From the NCBI GenBank assembly GCA_000720805.1, contig JODI01000078.1, positions 1-40,408 on the forward strand: a DNA stretch of 40,408 bases. The letters are read 5' to 3'. A program made the position numbers and the translations under genes. Shown piece by piece: positions 33,328-40,119 of this stretch. The notes beneath the pieces were generated by a model. The model made no database searches and was not told where the DNA came from. It saw only the letters and a program-made list of their open reading frames with translations. This DNA is from Streptomyces violaceoruber. GTDB lineage: Bacteria; Actinomycetota; Actinomycetes; Streptomycetales; Streptomycetaceae. The first letter of the stretch is position 1. Each line of letters opens with the position of its first letter.

Positions 33328-33398
33328 GATCCGGCCGAATACGCCGAGGTACGTGTCGGCCCCGGCCGGATCCTGTCAGCTGAGGGCTGACAGGGTCC
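33328..33398 (+). terminator. Overlapping hairpins between clpB and the YbjN gene (terminator, possible attenuator)
   Basis: Hairpin A: 33328-33337 with 33363-33372 (GATCCGGCCG and complement, 25-base loop). Hairpin B: 33368-33380 with 33386-33398 (13 bp with one G-U pair, 5-base loop, core CCTGTCAGC). The two share 33368-33372, so they are mutually exclusive. B probably ends clpB transcription. Confidence 0.6.
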
Positions 33399-33465
33399 GT
33401 CGGGGTTGCCACCCCCCTCCCCGCATGGGGGAGGATGGCGGGATCCGTACGAAGGGAAAATCACG

Positions 33466-33996
33466 GTGACCATCGACCCGTCCTCGATTCCGAACTTCGG
33501 GGGCCAGCCCGAGCCGCAGCCGCAAGGACCGGCGGGCCCCGTCGTCCCGGATCAGGATCTTGTGAAGCAGCTCCTCGACCAGATGGAGCTCAAGTACGTC
33601 GTCGACGACGAGGGCGACCTCGCGGCGCCGTGGGAGCAGTTCCGTACGTACTTCATGTTCCGCGGCGAGGACGACCAGCAGGTCTTCTCGGTGCGGACGT
33701 TCTACGACCGTCCCCACAAGATCGACGAGAAGCCCCTGCTGCTGGAGTCCATCGACGACTGGAACCGGCGCACCCTGTGGCCCAAGGTGTACAGCCACAC
33801 CCACGACGACGGCACGGTCCGCCTCATCGGCGAGGCGCAGATGCTGATCGGCACCGGCGTGAGCCTGGAGCACTTCGTCTCCTCCACGGTCAGCTGGGTA
33901 CGGGCCGCCATCGAGTTCGACAAGTGGCTCGTGGAGCAGCTCGGCCTGGAGCAGGAGGTCAACGAGACCGACGAGCCCGGCGACGAGGACGAGTAG
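33466..33996 (+). CDS. YbjN domain-containing protein
   Basis: 176 residues. A proline/glutamine-rich N-terminus (NFGGQPEPQPQGPAGPVVPD) is followed by a YbjN/type III-chaperone-like alpha-beta fold: QLLDQMELKYVVDDEGDLAA, then YFMFRGEDDQQVFSVRTFYD, LESIDDWNRRTLWPKVYSHT and LIGTGVSLEHFVSSTVSW, with an acidic C-terminus. YbjN proteins are soluble and of unclear biochemical role, linked to stress in other bacteria. The start is the GTG at 33466 behind GAAGGG; a longer frame to 33406 has no site. A hairpin with TTTT follows downstream. Confidence 0.88.
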   Translation: MTIDPSSIPNFGGQPEPQPQGPAGPVVPDQDLVKQLLDQMELKYVVDDEGDLAAPWEQFRTYFMFRGEDDQQVFSVRTFYDRPHKIDEKPLLLESIDDWNRRTLWPKVYSHTHDDGTVRLIGEAQMLIGTGVSLEHFVSSTVSWVRAAIEFDKWLVEQLGLEQEVNETDEPGDEDE

Positions 33997-34076
33997 GCCC
34001 TCAGTGGGGCCACACCGGCGCGTACGCGATCACGACGAGGTACGCGCCATGGGCGAACGACAGTCCACAGCCTGAC

Positions 34077-34126
34077 AGCCCGGCCAGGGCACCGGCCATA
34101 TGGTCGCGTGCCGGGGCCGGGCTTTT
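34077..34126 (+). terminator. Rho-independent terminator downstream of the YbjN gene
   Basis: AGCCCGGCC (34077-34085) pairs with GGCCGGGCT (34115-34123), with an inner GGCAC/GTGCC pair, followed by TTT. The 280-base gap 33997-34276 has no supported gene. Confidence 0.7.
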
Positions 34127-34164
34127 GCGTGGGGTGCGGGCGCCGGGTGGTGTGAGCGCGGCGT

Positions 34165-34185
34165 CTGTCCACAGCCTGTGGATAA
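34165..34185. promoter_or_regulatory. Inverted pair of DnaA-box-like sequences
   Basis: CTGTCCACA (34165-34173) and TGTGGATAA (34177-34185, complement TTATCCACA, a perfect DnaA consensus) form the palindrome TCCACAG-C-CTGTGGA. A third, weaker AGTCCACAG lies near 34062. They lie between convergent genes, so they are not in a promoter. Confidence 0.5.
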
Positions 34186-34276
34186 CTTCTCGGGTGCGGC
34201 CTGCCCGACCGCACCCATTCGGCGTAACGATCGACGACGTCACCAAGGCTTCCTTCCATGATCTTGGAAGGGCGCG

Positions 34277-34498
34277 TCAGTCAGCTGCGGCGTCCTCGGC
34301 CTCCCAGCGCAGCAGGTCGCCCGGCTGGCACTTGAGCACCTCGCAGAGCGCGGCGAGCGTCGCGAAGCGCACCGCTTTGGCGCGGCCGTTCTTGAGTACC
34401 GCCAGGTTGGCGGGAGTGATCCCTACGCGGTCCGCGAGCTCGCCCACGGACATCTTCCGCCTGGCCAGCATCACGTCGATGTCGACGGCGATCGGCAT
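34277..34498 (-). CDS. XRE-family HTH regulator (small)
   Basis: 73 residues, almost entirely a Cro/C1-type helix-turn-helix: VDIDVMLARRKMSVGELADR, then VGITPANLAVLKNGRAKAVR and FATLAALCEVLKCQPGDLLR. The ATG at 34498 overlaps the DUF2975 stop (ATGA), a pairing seen in many actinomycetes and firmicutes. It probably controls its own operon through the palindrome in the upstream promoter. A small hairpin (34252-34258 with 34265-34271) lies just past its stop. DNA target not proven. Confidence 0.9.
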   Translation of the reverse strand: MPIAVDIDVMLARRKMSVGELADRVGITPANLAVLKNGRAKAVRFATLAALCEVLKCQPGDLLRWEAEDAAAD

Positions 34499-34989
34499 CA
34501 GATCACCTCGTCCAACTCGGCCTGCATCCGCGCCGCTTCGACGTCGCGCGCGACGGCCTGGGCGAGCAGCATCCGCAGCACGAGCACGATGAGCGCGACC
34601 CCCAGGATGGCCACGCCAACCCCGCCCATGATGACGGTGACGCCTGGGTCGTCCCGCTGGCCCGGCGCGTTGATGGCCGTGACCGCGAACCACACGAGGG
34701 CAGCCGCCACGATCGCGCCGATCACGCCGTCCACGTACCGGAAGGCGGCGTGGGAGAACACGGTTCCTTGTCGCACCATCGTCACCAGCCGCCATACGCA
34801 GACCAGGGCGACCTGGACCGACACCATGCCCAGGATCGTGATCACGCGCAGCGCGGTCAGCGGGAGCGACCCGTCCTCCGGATCGCTCCCGCTGACCAAT
34901 GTCCACACCATCAATGCCTGCACGAACACGGTGCCGGCGAGCACCACTACGAGCAGGGCGCGCAGCGCACGCACGGTCAGCTTTCCCAT
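34498..34989 (-). CDS. DUF2975 membrane protein
   Basis: 163 residues with four predicted membrane helices: ALRALLVVVLAGTVFVQALM, ITILGMVSVQVALVCVWRLV, GVIGAIVAAALVWFAVTAIN and MGGVGVAILGVALIVLVLRM. DUF2975 proteins pair with small XRE regulators, as here, and the membrane partner may modulate the regulator. The start is the ATG at 34989 (SD-like GGAAGGACGGG upstream). First gene of the pair; its promoter overlaps an inverted repeat. No known ligand. Confidence 0.88.
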   Translation of the reverse strand: MGKLTVRALRALLVVVLAGTVFVQALMVWTLVSGSDPEDGSLPLTALRVITILGMVSVQVALVCVWRLVTMVRQGTVFSHAAFRYVDGVIGAIVAAALVWFAVTAINAPGQRDDPGVTVIMGGVGVAILGVALIVLVLRMLLAQAVARDVEAARMQAELDEVI

Positions 34990-35018
34990 GGCCCGTCCTT
35001 CCATCGAATCACGATTGG

Positions 35019-35047
35019 AATCTATCGAGATTCGATAAGTTGAGCAA
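35019..35047 (-). promoter_or_regulatory. Promoter with overlapping palindrome for the DUF2975-XRE operon
   Basis: On the minus strand: TTGCTC (35047-35042), 17-base spacer, TAGATT (35024-35019). Between the hexamers lies the palindrome TATCGA-GAT-TCGATA (35023-35037). The outer pair ATCGAATC (35003-35010) / GATTCGAT (35029-35036) adds a second symmetry. It fits an XRE autoregulatory operator. Confidence 0.7.
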
Positions 35048-35089
35048 GGGCTGGGACGGACAGCCGAACCCCAGGCCGGTACTCCCGAT

Positions 35090-35105
35090 ATCAATCGCGG
35101 GGCAG
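35090..35105 (+). repeat. 16-bp direct repeat, copy 1
   Basis: ATCAATCGCGGGGCAG, identical to 36714-36729. It lies just beyond the C-terminal end of the transposase remnant, where an IS end would be expected. Confidence 0.75.
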
Positions 35106-35184
35106 CCCGTAAGGGGCGGGGACGTCCCGCCACCGTGTGAAACTGCCGCCAGCGGGCTGCTCGGCGGGTCATCGTGCGGGCGGG

Positions 35185-35553
35185 TACGAGTTCGGTGCTC
35201 TGCTGGTGTCGGGTGATGCGCCGGGCGGCGCGGTCGGAGACCAGACCGGCGACGGCCAGGTGGATCTCGCCGTAGTCCTCGCGTCGTCCGGTGTACCGCT
35301 GGAGGGGCCGCCACTGCCGATGCTCGGCGTTGTCGTGCTCGACGCAGATCCGGCGGGAAGATTGCCGACGTCGCAGCTCGCGCCACCCGTACCGCTCGGT
35401 CAGCGGCGTGTTGTCGATGTCTTTCGGCTTCCGTGGCGGGGCACTGATCTGGTCGGGGAACTCGTTGGCCAGACCGCGGTAGCCCTCGTCCACTTCGGCC
35501 TTCACCTCCGGATGGAGGCGGAGCTGCTCGGCGATACCCTCGGTGCGGGGGGT
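35185..35553 (-). pseudogene. DDE_Tnp_4-type transposase C-terminal remnant
   Basis: About 123 codons of an IS5-like DDE transposase: TEGIAEQLRLHPEVKAEVDE, GYRGLANEFPDQISAPPRKP, then RRRQSSRRICVEHDNAEHRQ, WRPLQRYTGRREDYGEIHLA, and VAGLVSDRAARRITRHQQ. The conserved C-terminal E of the catalytic triad region (ICVEH) is present, but the N-terminal two-thirds are gone. The fragment abuts the AraC gene stop (35554), whose TGA lies just ahead of it in its own frame. No start codon remains. Fragment of an inactivated insertion sequence. Confidence 0.8.
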
Positions 35554-36420
35554 TCAGCCGCCGACCCGCTCCACCGGAATCCACACCTCCGCGTCCGCGC
35601 GCGTACCGTCCTGGGACACCCGCGTGCGCGAGAGCGACGGACCCGGCCGGCTCCGGTACGGGTTCGACGGGAACCACTGCGTGTACACATCCCGCCAGAG
35701 GTGCTGGACCGCCAGCGGGAACTCGCCCGAGGACTCGAACACCGCCCACGTCCCCGGCTCGATGTCGAGGCTCTCCGAAGCGCCGGGCACCTCCGCGTCG
35801 CTCACCACCCCGTGGAAGTAGTCGAGTTCGGTGCCTTCCGCATCGTCCGCGGAGTGGTTGCTGACGGCGGCCACGACACCGCCGGGCTCCCCGGCCACAC
35901 ACTCCTCCCAGCGCCCCAGCGTCTCCTTGCCGATACTCTTGACGAACTCCACGATGGCCGGGTTCATCCCCTCGTAGACCAGCGGGATTTGTGTCCCCCT
36001 GCCCACGAGCCTGAACCTGTCCTTCTCCACTACCCGGTACCGCATGCTGCTGCTCCCTTCGACGATCAGCCGGAAGGACATCCGCGGCTGGGAGTGCAGC
36101 GCGGCACCCGTCCGCCGCGCCTCGCCGGGACCGACCCCGTGCACGGCGCGAAAGGCACGCGCGAACGCCTCGCCCGAGCTGTACCCGTACCGCACCGCGA
36201 CATCGAGCAGCGTCCGCTCCCCGGCGAGCACTTCGGCCCCGGAGAGTGTCAGCCGCCGGCGGCGGATGTACTCGGAGAGCGGGATGCCCGCCAGCGCGGA
36301 GAACATCCGCCGGAAGTGGTACTCCGACGTCATGGCGATACGGGCCAGCTCGGCCGCGTCGATGGGCTCATCGAGATGGTCCTCGATGTAGTCCATGGCC
36401 TGATTCAGCCGCTCCAGCAC
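35554..36420 (-). CDS. AraC-family regulator with GyrI-like effector domain
   Basis: 288 residues. The N-terminal AraC-type double helix-turn-helix reads MDYIEDHLDEPIDAAELARI, then SEYHFRRMFSALAGIPLSEY and VAVRYGYSSGEAFARAFRAV. The C-terminal GyrI/effector-binding domain includes YRVVEKDRFRLVGRGTQIPL, LDYFHGVVSDAEVP and GTWAVFESSGEFPLAVQHLW. This arrangement is typical of Rob/TipA-like multidrug- or stress-responsive regulators. The start is the GTG at 36420 with GGAAGG about ten bases upstream. Its 3' end is directly fused to the transposase remnant, yet the GyrI fold looks complete. No target gene is adjacent. Confidence 0.88.
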   Translation of the reverse strand: MLERLNQAMDYIEDHLDEPIDAAELARIAMTSEYHFRRMFSALAGIPLSEYIRRRRLTLSGAEVLAGERTLLDVAVRYGYSSGEAFARAFRAVHGVGPGEARRTGAALHSQPRMSFRLIVEGSSSMRYRVVEKDRFRLVGRGTQIPLVYEGMNPAIVEFVKSIGKETLGRWEECVAGEPGGVVAAVSNHSADDAEGTELDYFHGVVSDAEVPGASESLDIEPGTWAVFESSGEFPLAVQHLWRDVYTQWFPSNPYRSRPGPSLSRTRVSQDGTRADAEVWIPVERVGG

Positions 36421-36568
36421 TCCTGGCCGTCCTTCCCTTACTGATCTCCACGCTAGGGAAGTCCCACTGTGCCGGACCCGACATCCTGTGCCCGGTGCGG
36501 TCGGGTCAGCTCGCCGCCTGCGTGCCCTGCGTGTCCTCATCACGCGGCGCCGGATGGCCAGGTCACGG

Positions 36569-36688
36569 ATGCCCGACGGCTCCGGCTTTGTCGTCGTCGG
36601 TGCCGGGGTGGCCGACGCCACAGCCGCCCTCACGCTGCAGGCCGAGGGTCGCACCGGCCGGGTCATGCTGATCGGGGCTGACGACTAG
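36569..36688 (+). pseudogene. N-terminal fragment of a FAD-dependent (ferredoxin) reductase
   Basis: Forty codons. After MPDGSG comes FVVVGAGVADATAALTLQAE and GRTGRVMLIGADD, which is the dinucleotide-binding start of ferredoxin-NAD reductases (GxGxxG-like GAGVAD). It stops at TAG where intact homologues continue as APYERPPLSK; the following bases still read APYRGP. Truncated gene in the graveyard region. Confidence 0.65.
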
Positions 36689-36713
36689 GCGCCGTACCGG
36701 GGGCCGCACCGCG

Positions 36714-36729
36714 ATCAATCGCGGGGCAG
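36714..36729 (+). repeat. 16-bp direct repeat, copy 2
   Basis: ATCAATCGCGGGGCAG in the same orientation as 35090-35105, 1.6 kb away. The two copies bracket the transposase remnant, AraC gene and reductase fragment. Confidence 0.75.
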
Positions 36730-36841
36730 GTCGTTAGCCGACAAACAGATCCGCGGCCGGAGGGTGACGGTGTACGAACGCCGACCTACGCCTCGCTGAC
36801 CGGCCGTCTGATCAACATGGTTGAGCCGTTGAGAACGTAGC

Positions 36842-36906
36842 TGGACCATCGAAGACTTCGCTCGACACGGCCGCGTACGGGTCCGCATGCTGCGTCACTA
36901 CGACGC
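36842..36906 (+). pseudogene. MerR-family regulator fragment (N-terminal HTH)
   Basis: WTIEDFARHGRVRVRMLRHY followed by DA matches the first helix-turn-helix of MerR regulators (T-I-x-E-F-A-R-x-x-R-V-S-x-R-x-L-R-H-Y-D). No start codon precedes it, and homology ends abruptly after 22 codons. A remnant. Confidence 0.6.
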
Positions 36907-36944
36907 AACAGCTCAAGGACGCCGCAAGGATCGAGCAGGAGGGG

Positions 36945-37097
36945 GGCGATTGCGTGGAGGTGGTCGGCGGATTCCAGGGGCCCGTCGTCCCCGTCCGTGA
37001 CAGCAAGGTCCCGTACGGTCCGGCGCTGTGCTTCGAAGCCGCGTCCTGGGCCGCCTTCACAGGCGAGTTGAAGGACGGGCAGGACCTCCGTCCCTGA
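36945..37097 (+). pseudogene. DUF397 protein fragment
   Basis: Fifty codons plus a stop: GDCVEVVGGFQGPVVPVRDS, KVPYGPALCFEAASWAAFTG, ELKDG. This is the C-terminal half of a DUF397 protein, which in Streptomyces usually pairs with an XRE regulator. The N-terminal half and start are missing, and the sequence before it belongs to the MerR fragment in another frame. The region 37098-37378 that follows has no supported gene. Confidence 0.7.
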
Positions 37098-37378
37098 GGC
37101 AGCCGGGCCCCGGCCGCCGTCCGTCTTCCGGGCTCACCGGACCCTTGTCCGCGAGGGTCCGGCGAGCCACTGACCTCCTGAAAGAACCGGGGGAAAGAAC
37201 CACCCGCCCACCCACCCTCCCCGCCGGACAGCCCGCGTCACCCGTCCGAGTGACTGGCTTGCAGGCGCGGGATTCGGGCGGTTACGTTCGCCGCGACAAC
37301 CGCAAACAGATACGGCCCCCGGCCGGGACGGCAATCCCGAGCGAGGGCCTGACCGATCAGGAAGTGAACCCCTTCCCG

Positions 37379-38281
37379 ATGGCTGACCCGCAGTCTAACG
37401 CGCGCCTGCGCGCCGACGCCGGAGCTCCGACTTCCGGCGTGATCCACGTACGCACCCGCCTCACGGCCGACTTCACCGTGCTCGCCAACGCGCTCGTCCA
37501 GCGACGGGGCAGCGCGGTCACGATCGGCGTCGCGGCGTACATCGCCTCCCTGCCCACCGGCACCCCCGTGACCATCACCGCCCTGTGCGAGCACTTCGAC
37601 GAGGGTGAGATCCTGATCTCGCGGGCGCTCAAAGAACTCGAAGAGGCCGGATACCTGGAACGGCGCCGCGAACGAACACCCTCCGGGCAGATCCGCACCC
37701 GGACGTACTTCTACGACGTGCCCGGCGGCACTCCTGATCCGGACCCGGACGACCCCTCCGACCCGCCGAAGCCGCCCCGCCCCCGGAAGCCGCCCGCAGC
37801 CGAGCACGCCACGCCCGCCTCGGCGACCGTCACCGAGGCGGCGCCCACTCCCGCCCGGGACCAGCCCCGGAAACCGGCGTCACTCTCCGACGCCGATCCC
37901 CAGGCGGTCGCCGTTCTGACCTCCCTCCGCCGCGTCGATCCGCGTCTCGTCCTGTCCGAGCAGGAGGCCGTACGTCTGGCGCCGGCCGTCGCCCAGTGGC
38001 TCGCGGTCGGAGTCGCGCCCTCCCAGATCACCGCACTGCTGACCGCACGGCTCCCCGACCAATTCCTGACGCGCCCAGCGGGCATCCTCGCCTTCCGCCT
38101 CCGCGAGACGCCCCTGCCCGCGCCGCCCCCGCTTACCGCTCCGCAGATCACGGAGCGACCGGCCGTGCTGCCCTTCCAGACCTGCGACGGCTGCGAGCGC
38201 GCCTTCCGTGCGCCGGAGCCCGGCCACTGCCGGGAATGCCGGTCCGGAGCATTCGGCGACCGTCTTCGTGCGGCCTGCTGA
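37379..38281 (+). CDS. Winged-helix DNA-binding protein with C-terminal zinc ribbon
   Basis: 300 residues, a family with many paralogues in Streptomyces. The N-terminal part reads NARLRADAGAPTSGVIHVRT, then RLTADFTVLANALVQRRGSA. A winged-helix core follows with VTITALCEHFDEGEILISRA, LKELEEAGYLERRRER and the wing TRTYFYDVPGG. A proline-rich linker leads to a helical domain (QAVAVLTSLRRVDPRLVLSE) and a zinc ribbon with two CxxC pairs (CDGCERAF and CREC). The start at the ATG at 37379 matches family starts; a GTG at 37364 is possible. Role unknown; probably a transcription regulator. Confidence 0.82.
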   Translation: MADPQSNARLRADAGAPTSGVIHVRTRLTADFTVLANALVQRRGSAVTIGVAAYIASLPTGTPVTITALCEHFDEGEILISRALKELEEAGYLERRRERTPSGQIRTRTYFYDVPGGTPDPDPDDPSDPPKPPRPRKPPAAEHATPASATVTEAAPTPARDQPRKPASLSDADPQAVAVLTSLRRVDPRLVLSEQEAVRLAPAVAQWLAVGVAPSQITALLTARLPDQFLTRPAGILAFRLRETPLPAPPPLTAPQITERPAVLPFQTCDGCERAFRAPEPGHCRECRSGAFGDRLRAAC

Positions 38282-38331
38282 GCCGCCGGCGGGCGGGGGG
38301 TGTGTGGTCCGGCGAGTGCGCCGTACATCCC

Positions 38332-38355
38332 TGCCTCGGGGGGCTTCGCCGAGGC
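38332..38355. terminator. Candidate terminator between convergent genes
   Basis: GCCTCGG (38333-38339) pairs with CCGAGGC (38349-38355), 9-base loop. It lies between the zinc-ribbon gene and the TetR gene, which converge. No U-run. Confidence 0.45.
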
Positions 38356-38427
38356 TGAGGCCGCCGGTCCGCTCGCCAGTTGTCGTGTTCGACCAGGCCA
38401 CCCCGTGATCGGTACGCGGATGGCGTC

Positions 38428-38919
38428 TCAGTTGTGCTGCTCGGCGTCTATCAGTGCGAGGGCGTTGCGGATGCCCTGTTCGAGGAGTTCGTCGGCGAGC
38501 TGCCGGTCGGTCAGGGCGCGGGAGAGTTGCAGGGTCGCGCCGTCGGTGTACGCCTGCCTGGTGCTGTCCGTGGAGCGTCCGATCTCGTCGAGGAGGGCGG
38601 CGTTGGGGCAGCCGTCCTCGATGCTGTCGCGCTGCTCGGTGGAGAAGTACCAGCGGATCATCTGCTCGAGCCCGGCGCGGCCGGGCGCCGCCTGCGCGAC
38701 GATGTTCTCGTGCTGTGCGCGCATCTGGTCGGCGACCGCCGTGGCGACCAGTTCCTCCTTGGACGCGAAGTAGGCGTAGAAGGTGCCGTTGGTCAGCCCC
38801 ACGTCCTTCATGAGCGTCGCGACCCCGGAGCCGTCGATGCCGTTGCGCTTGAGCCGACGGCCGGCCGTCGTGATGATCCGCTGCCTTGTCCGCTGTTTGT
38901 GTTCCTTCGTGTACCGCAC
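38428..38919 (-). CDS. TetR-family regulator
   Basis: 163 residues. The HTH reads RTRQRIITTAGRRLKRNGID, then GSGVATLMKDVGLTNGTFYA and YFASKEELVATAVADQM. The C-terminal domain (NALALIDAEQHN end) is of the TetR_C type with FSTEQRDSIEDGCPNAALLD. The start is the GTG at 38919, with GGAGGA seven bases upstream, not the ATG at 38934, whose own codons supply that site. It follows the ScyD-like gene by 55 bases on the same strand and could share its transcript. Ligand unknown. Confidence 0.88.
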   Translation of the reverse strand: MRYTKEHKQRTRQRIITTAGRRLKRNGIDGSGVATLMKDVGLTNGTFYAYFASKEELVATAVADQMRAQHENIVAQAAPGRAGLEQMIRWYFSTEQRDSIEDGCPNAALLDEIGRSTDSTRQAYTDGATLQLSRALTDRQLADELLEQGIRNALALIDAEQHN

Positions 38920-38974
38920 GATGCGTTCCTCCATCGCAGCCGGGGCTCGCGCCCCGGCTGCCGCGCTGGTCGGG

Positions 38975-40057
38975 TCAGTGTGCCGAGTGGGCGAGGAGAG
39001 CGGCGAAGTTGATCCTCCCGGTCTGCAGTTTCGGGTCGTGGGGCTCGGGGACCCCGCCGTCGGTGACGTACAGCCGGTCACCGCGGACAGCGGTCGCGGA
39101 GGGCGAGGCGAGACCGTCCGCGCTGGTCAGAACGGGCTTGTAGGTGCCGTCCGGGTAGATGACCACGACCCTGTCCGGACCGTTGTTCGAGGAGGAGCCG
39201 TTCTGCGCCGCGAACACCACATCGGACCAGGGGGTCAGGAAGCTGAGGTCGTCGATGTTGGGCAGGCCGCCCGCGACAACGCGGAGGGGACCGGCCGTGC
39301 CGGTGCCGGTGATCGGTACCCGCAGCAGGGTGCCCTTGTTGAAGTTGCTGATCCACAGGGCGCCGTTGTGGAACCTGAGCCCGTTGGCGCCGATCGGCAG
39401 GGCTTCGGTCGGCACCGGCGCGAGAGCGGCATCGGTCAGCCACGGGCTCACCGAACCGCCCGAGACCGGAACGGACCAGATGGTGCCCTTCAGGCTGTCC
39501 GCGATGTAGAGGGTGCGTCCGGCCGAGTCGACGGCCAGCCCGTTGGGGCCCGAGTCGGCGGGCAGGGCGGCGACGCGCTGAGGGGTACCGTCCGCGAGCA
39601 GCTTGTACACGCCGTTCCTGGCCGCGTTGCCCGGCGCCCACAACGCGTAGTAGACGGTGCCGTCGCTGCCACGGGCGTTGCCGCTGATCGCCTCACCCAC
39701 CTGCCCGGTGACGAGCACCGTGCGGACTCCGGACGCGGAGATACGCATCAGCTCCGGCCCATGGGTGCGCTCGCACACCGCGCAGCTGCCGAGCATGGAC
39801 AGGGTCACCGAGCCGTCGGGGTTGGCGGTGATGTTCTCGGGGATCTCACCGGCGGCGAAGTCGAACTTCGCCGCGGTCGTCACGTCGGTGACGACGGATC
39901 CGCCCTGCGAGCCTCCCGTCCATGCGGACGCGGACGGGGCCGCCGCCAGCACGGCCGCCGCCGCGGTGACCGCAAGCGCGACTCCGGCCTTCTTCTTCAG
40001 AAAACGCCTTGCGCTCGATGTACCGCGCCGGGCCGTGTGCTGGCTTTGCTGCTGCAT
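38975..40057 (-). CDS. Secreted ScyD/ScyE-like (SMP-30-type) beta-propeller protein
   Basis: 360 residues. The signal peptide (GVALAVTAAAAVLAAAPSAS, cleavage near ASA-WTGG) is followed by repeated propeller blades such as GPNGLAVDSAGRTLYIADSL, LPIGANGLRFHNGALWISNF and GDRLYVTDGGVPEPHDPK. This pattern is used by the ScyD/ScyE family and SMP-30/NHL proteins. Catalytic metal ligands of gluconolactonase are not evident, so a binding role is as likely. The start is the ATG at 40057, preceded by AAGGAGA. Function in Streptomyces is unknown. Confidence 0.82.
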   Translation of the reverse strand: MQQQSQHTARRGTSSARRFLKKKAGVALAVTAAAAVLAAAPSASAWTGGSQGGSVVTDVTTAAKFDFAAGEIPENITANPDGSVTLSMLGSCAVCERTHGPELMRISASGVRTVLVTGQVGEAISGNARGSDGTVYYALWAPGNAARNGVYKLLADGTPQRVAALPADSGPNGLAVDSAGRTLYIADSLKGTIWSVPVSGGSVSPWLTDAALAPVPTEALPIGANGLRFHNGALWISNFNKGTLLRVPITGTGTAGPLRVVAGGLPNIDDLSFLTPWSDVVFAAQNGSSSNNGPDRVVVIYPDGTYKPVLTSADGLASPSATAVRGDRLYVTDGGVPEPHDPKLQTGRINFAALLAHSAH

Positions 40058-40119
40058 GACTCTCCTTGGCAAATCAACGAGTGACTGATCAACGGACTTT
40101 CGGAAGCCGGCCCGGGATG

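Noticed and set aside
30288..33473. A 1061-codon open frame antisense to clpB
   Set aside because: It is a third-position shadow of clpB in GC-rich DNA; its translation has no family motif and clpB is unambiguous.
34001..34246. An 81-codon minus-strand frame with a hydrophobic end
   Set aside because: It crosses the YbjN terminator hairpin and the DnaA-like palindrome, has no ribosome site and no recognisable family.
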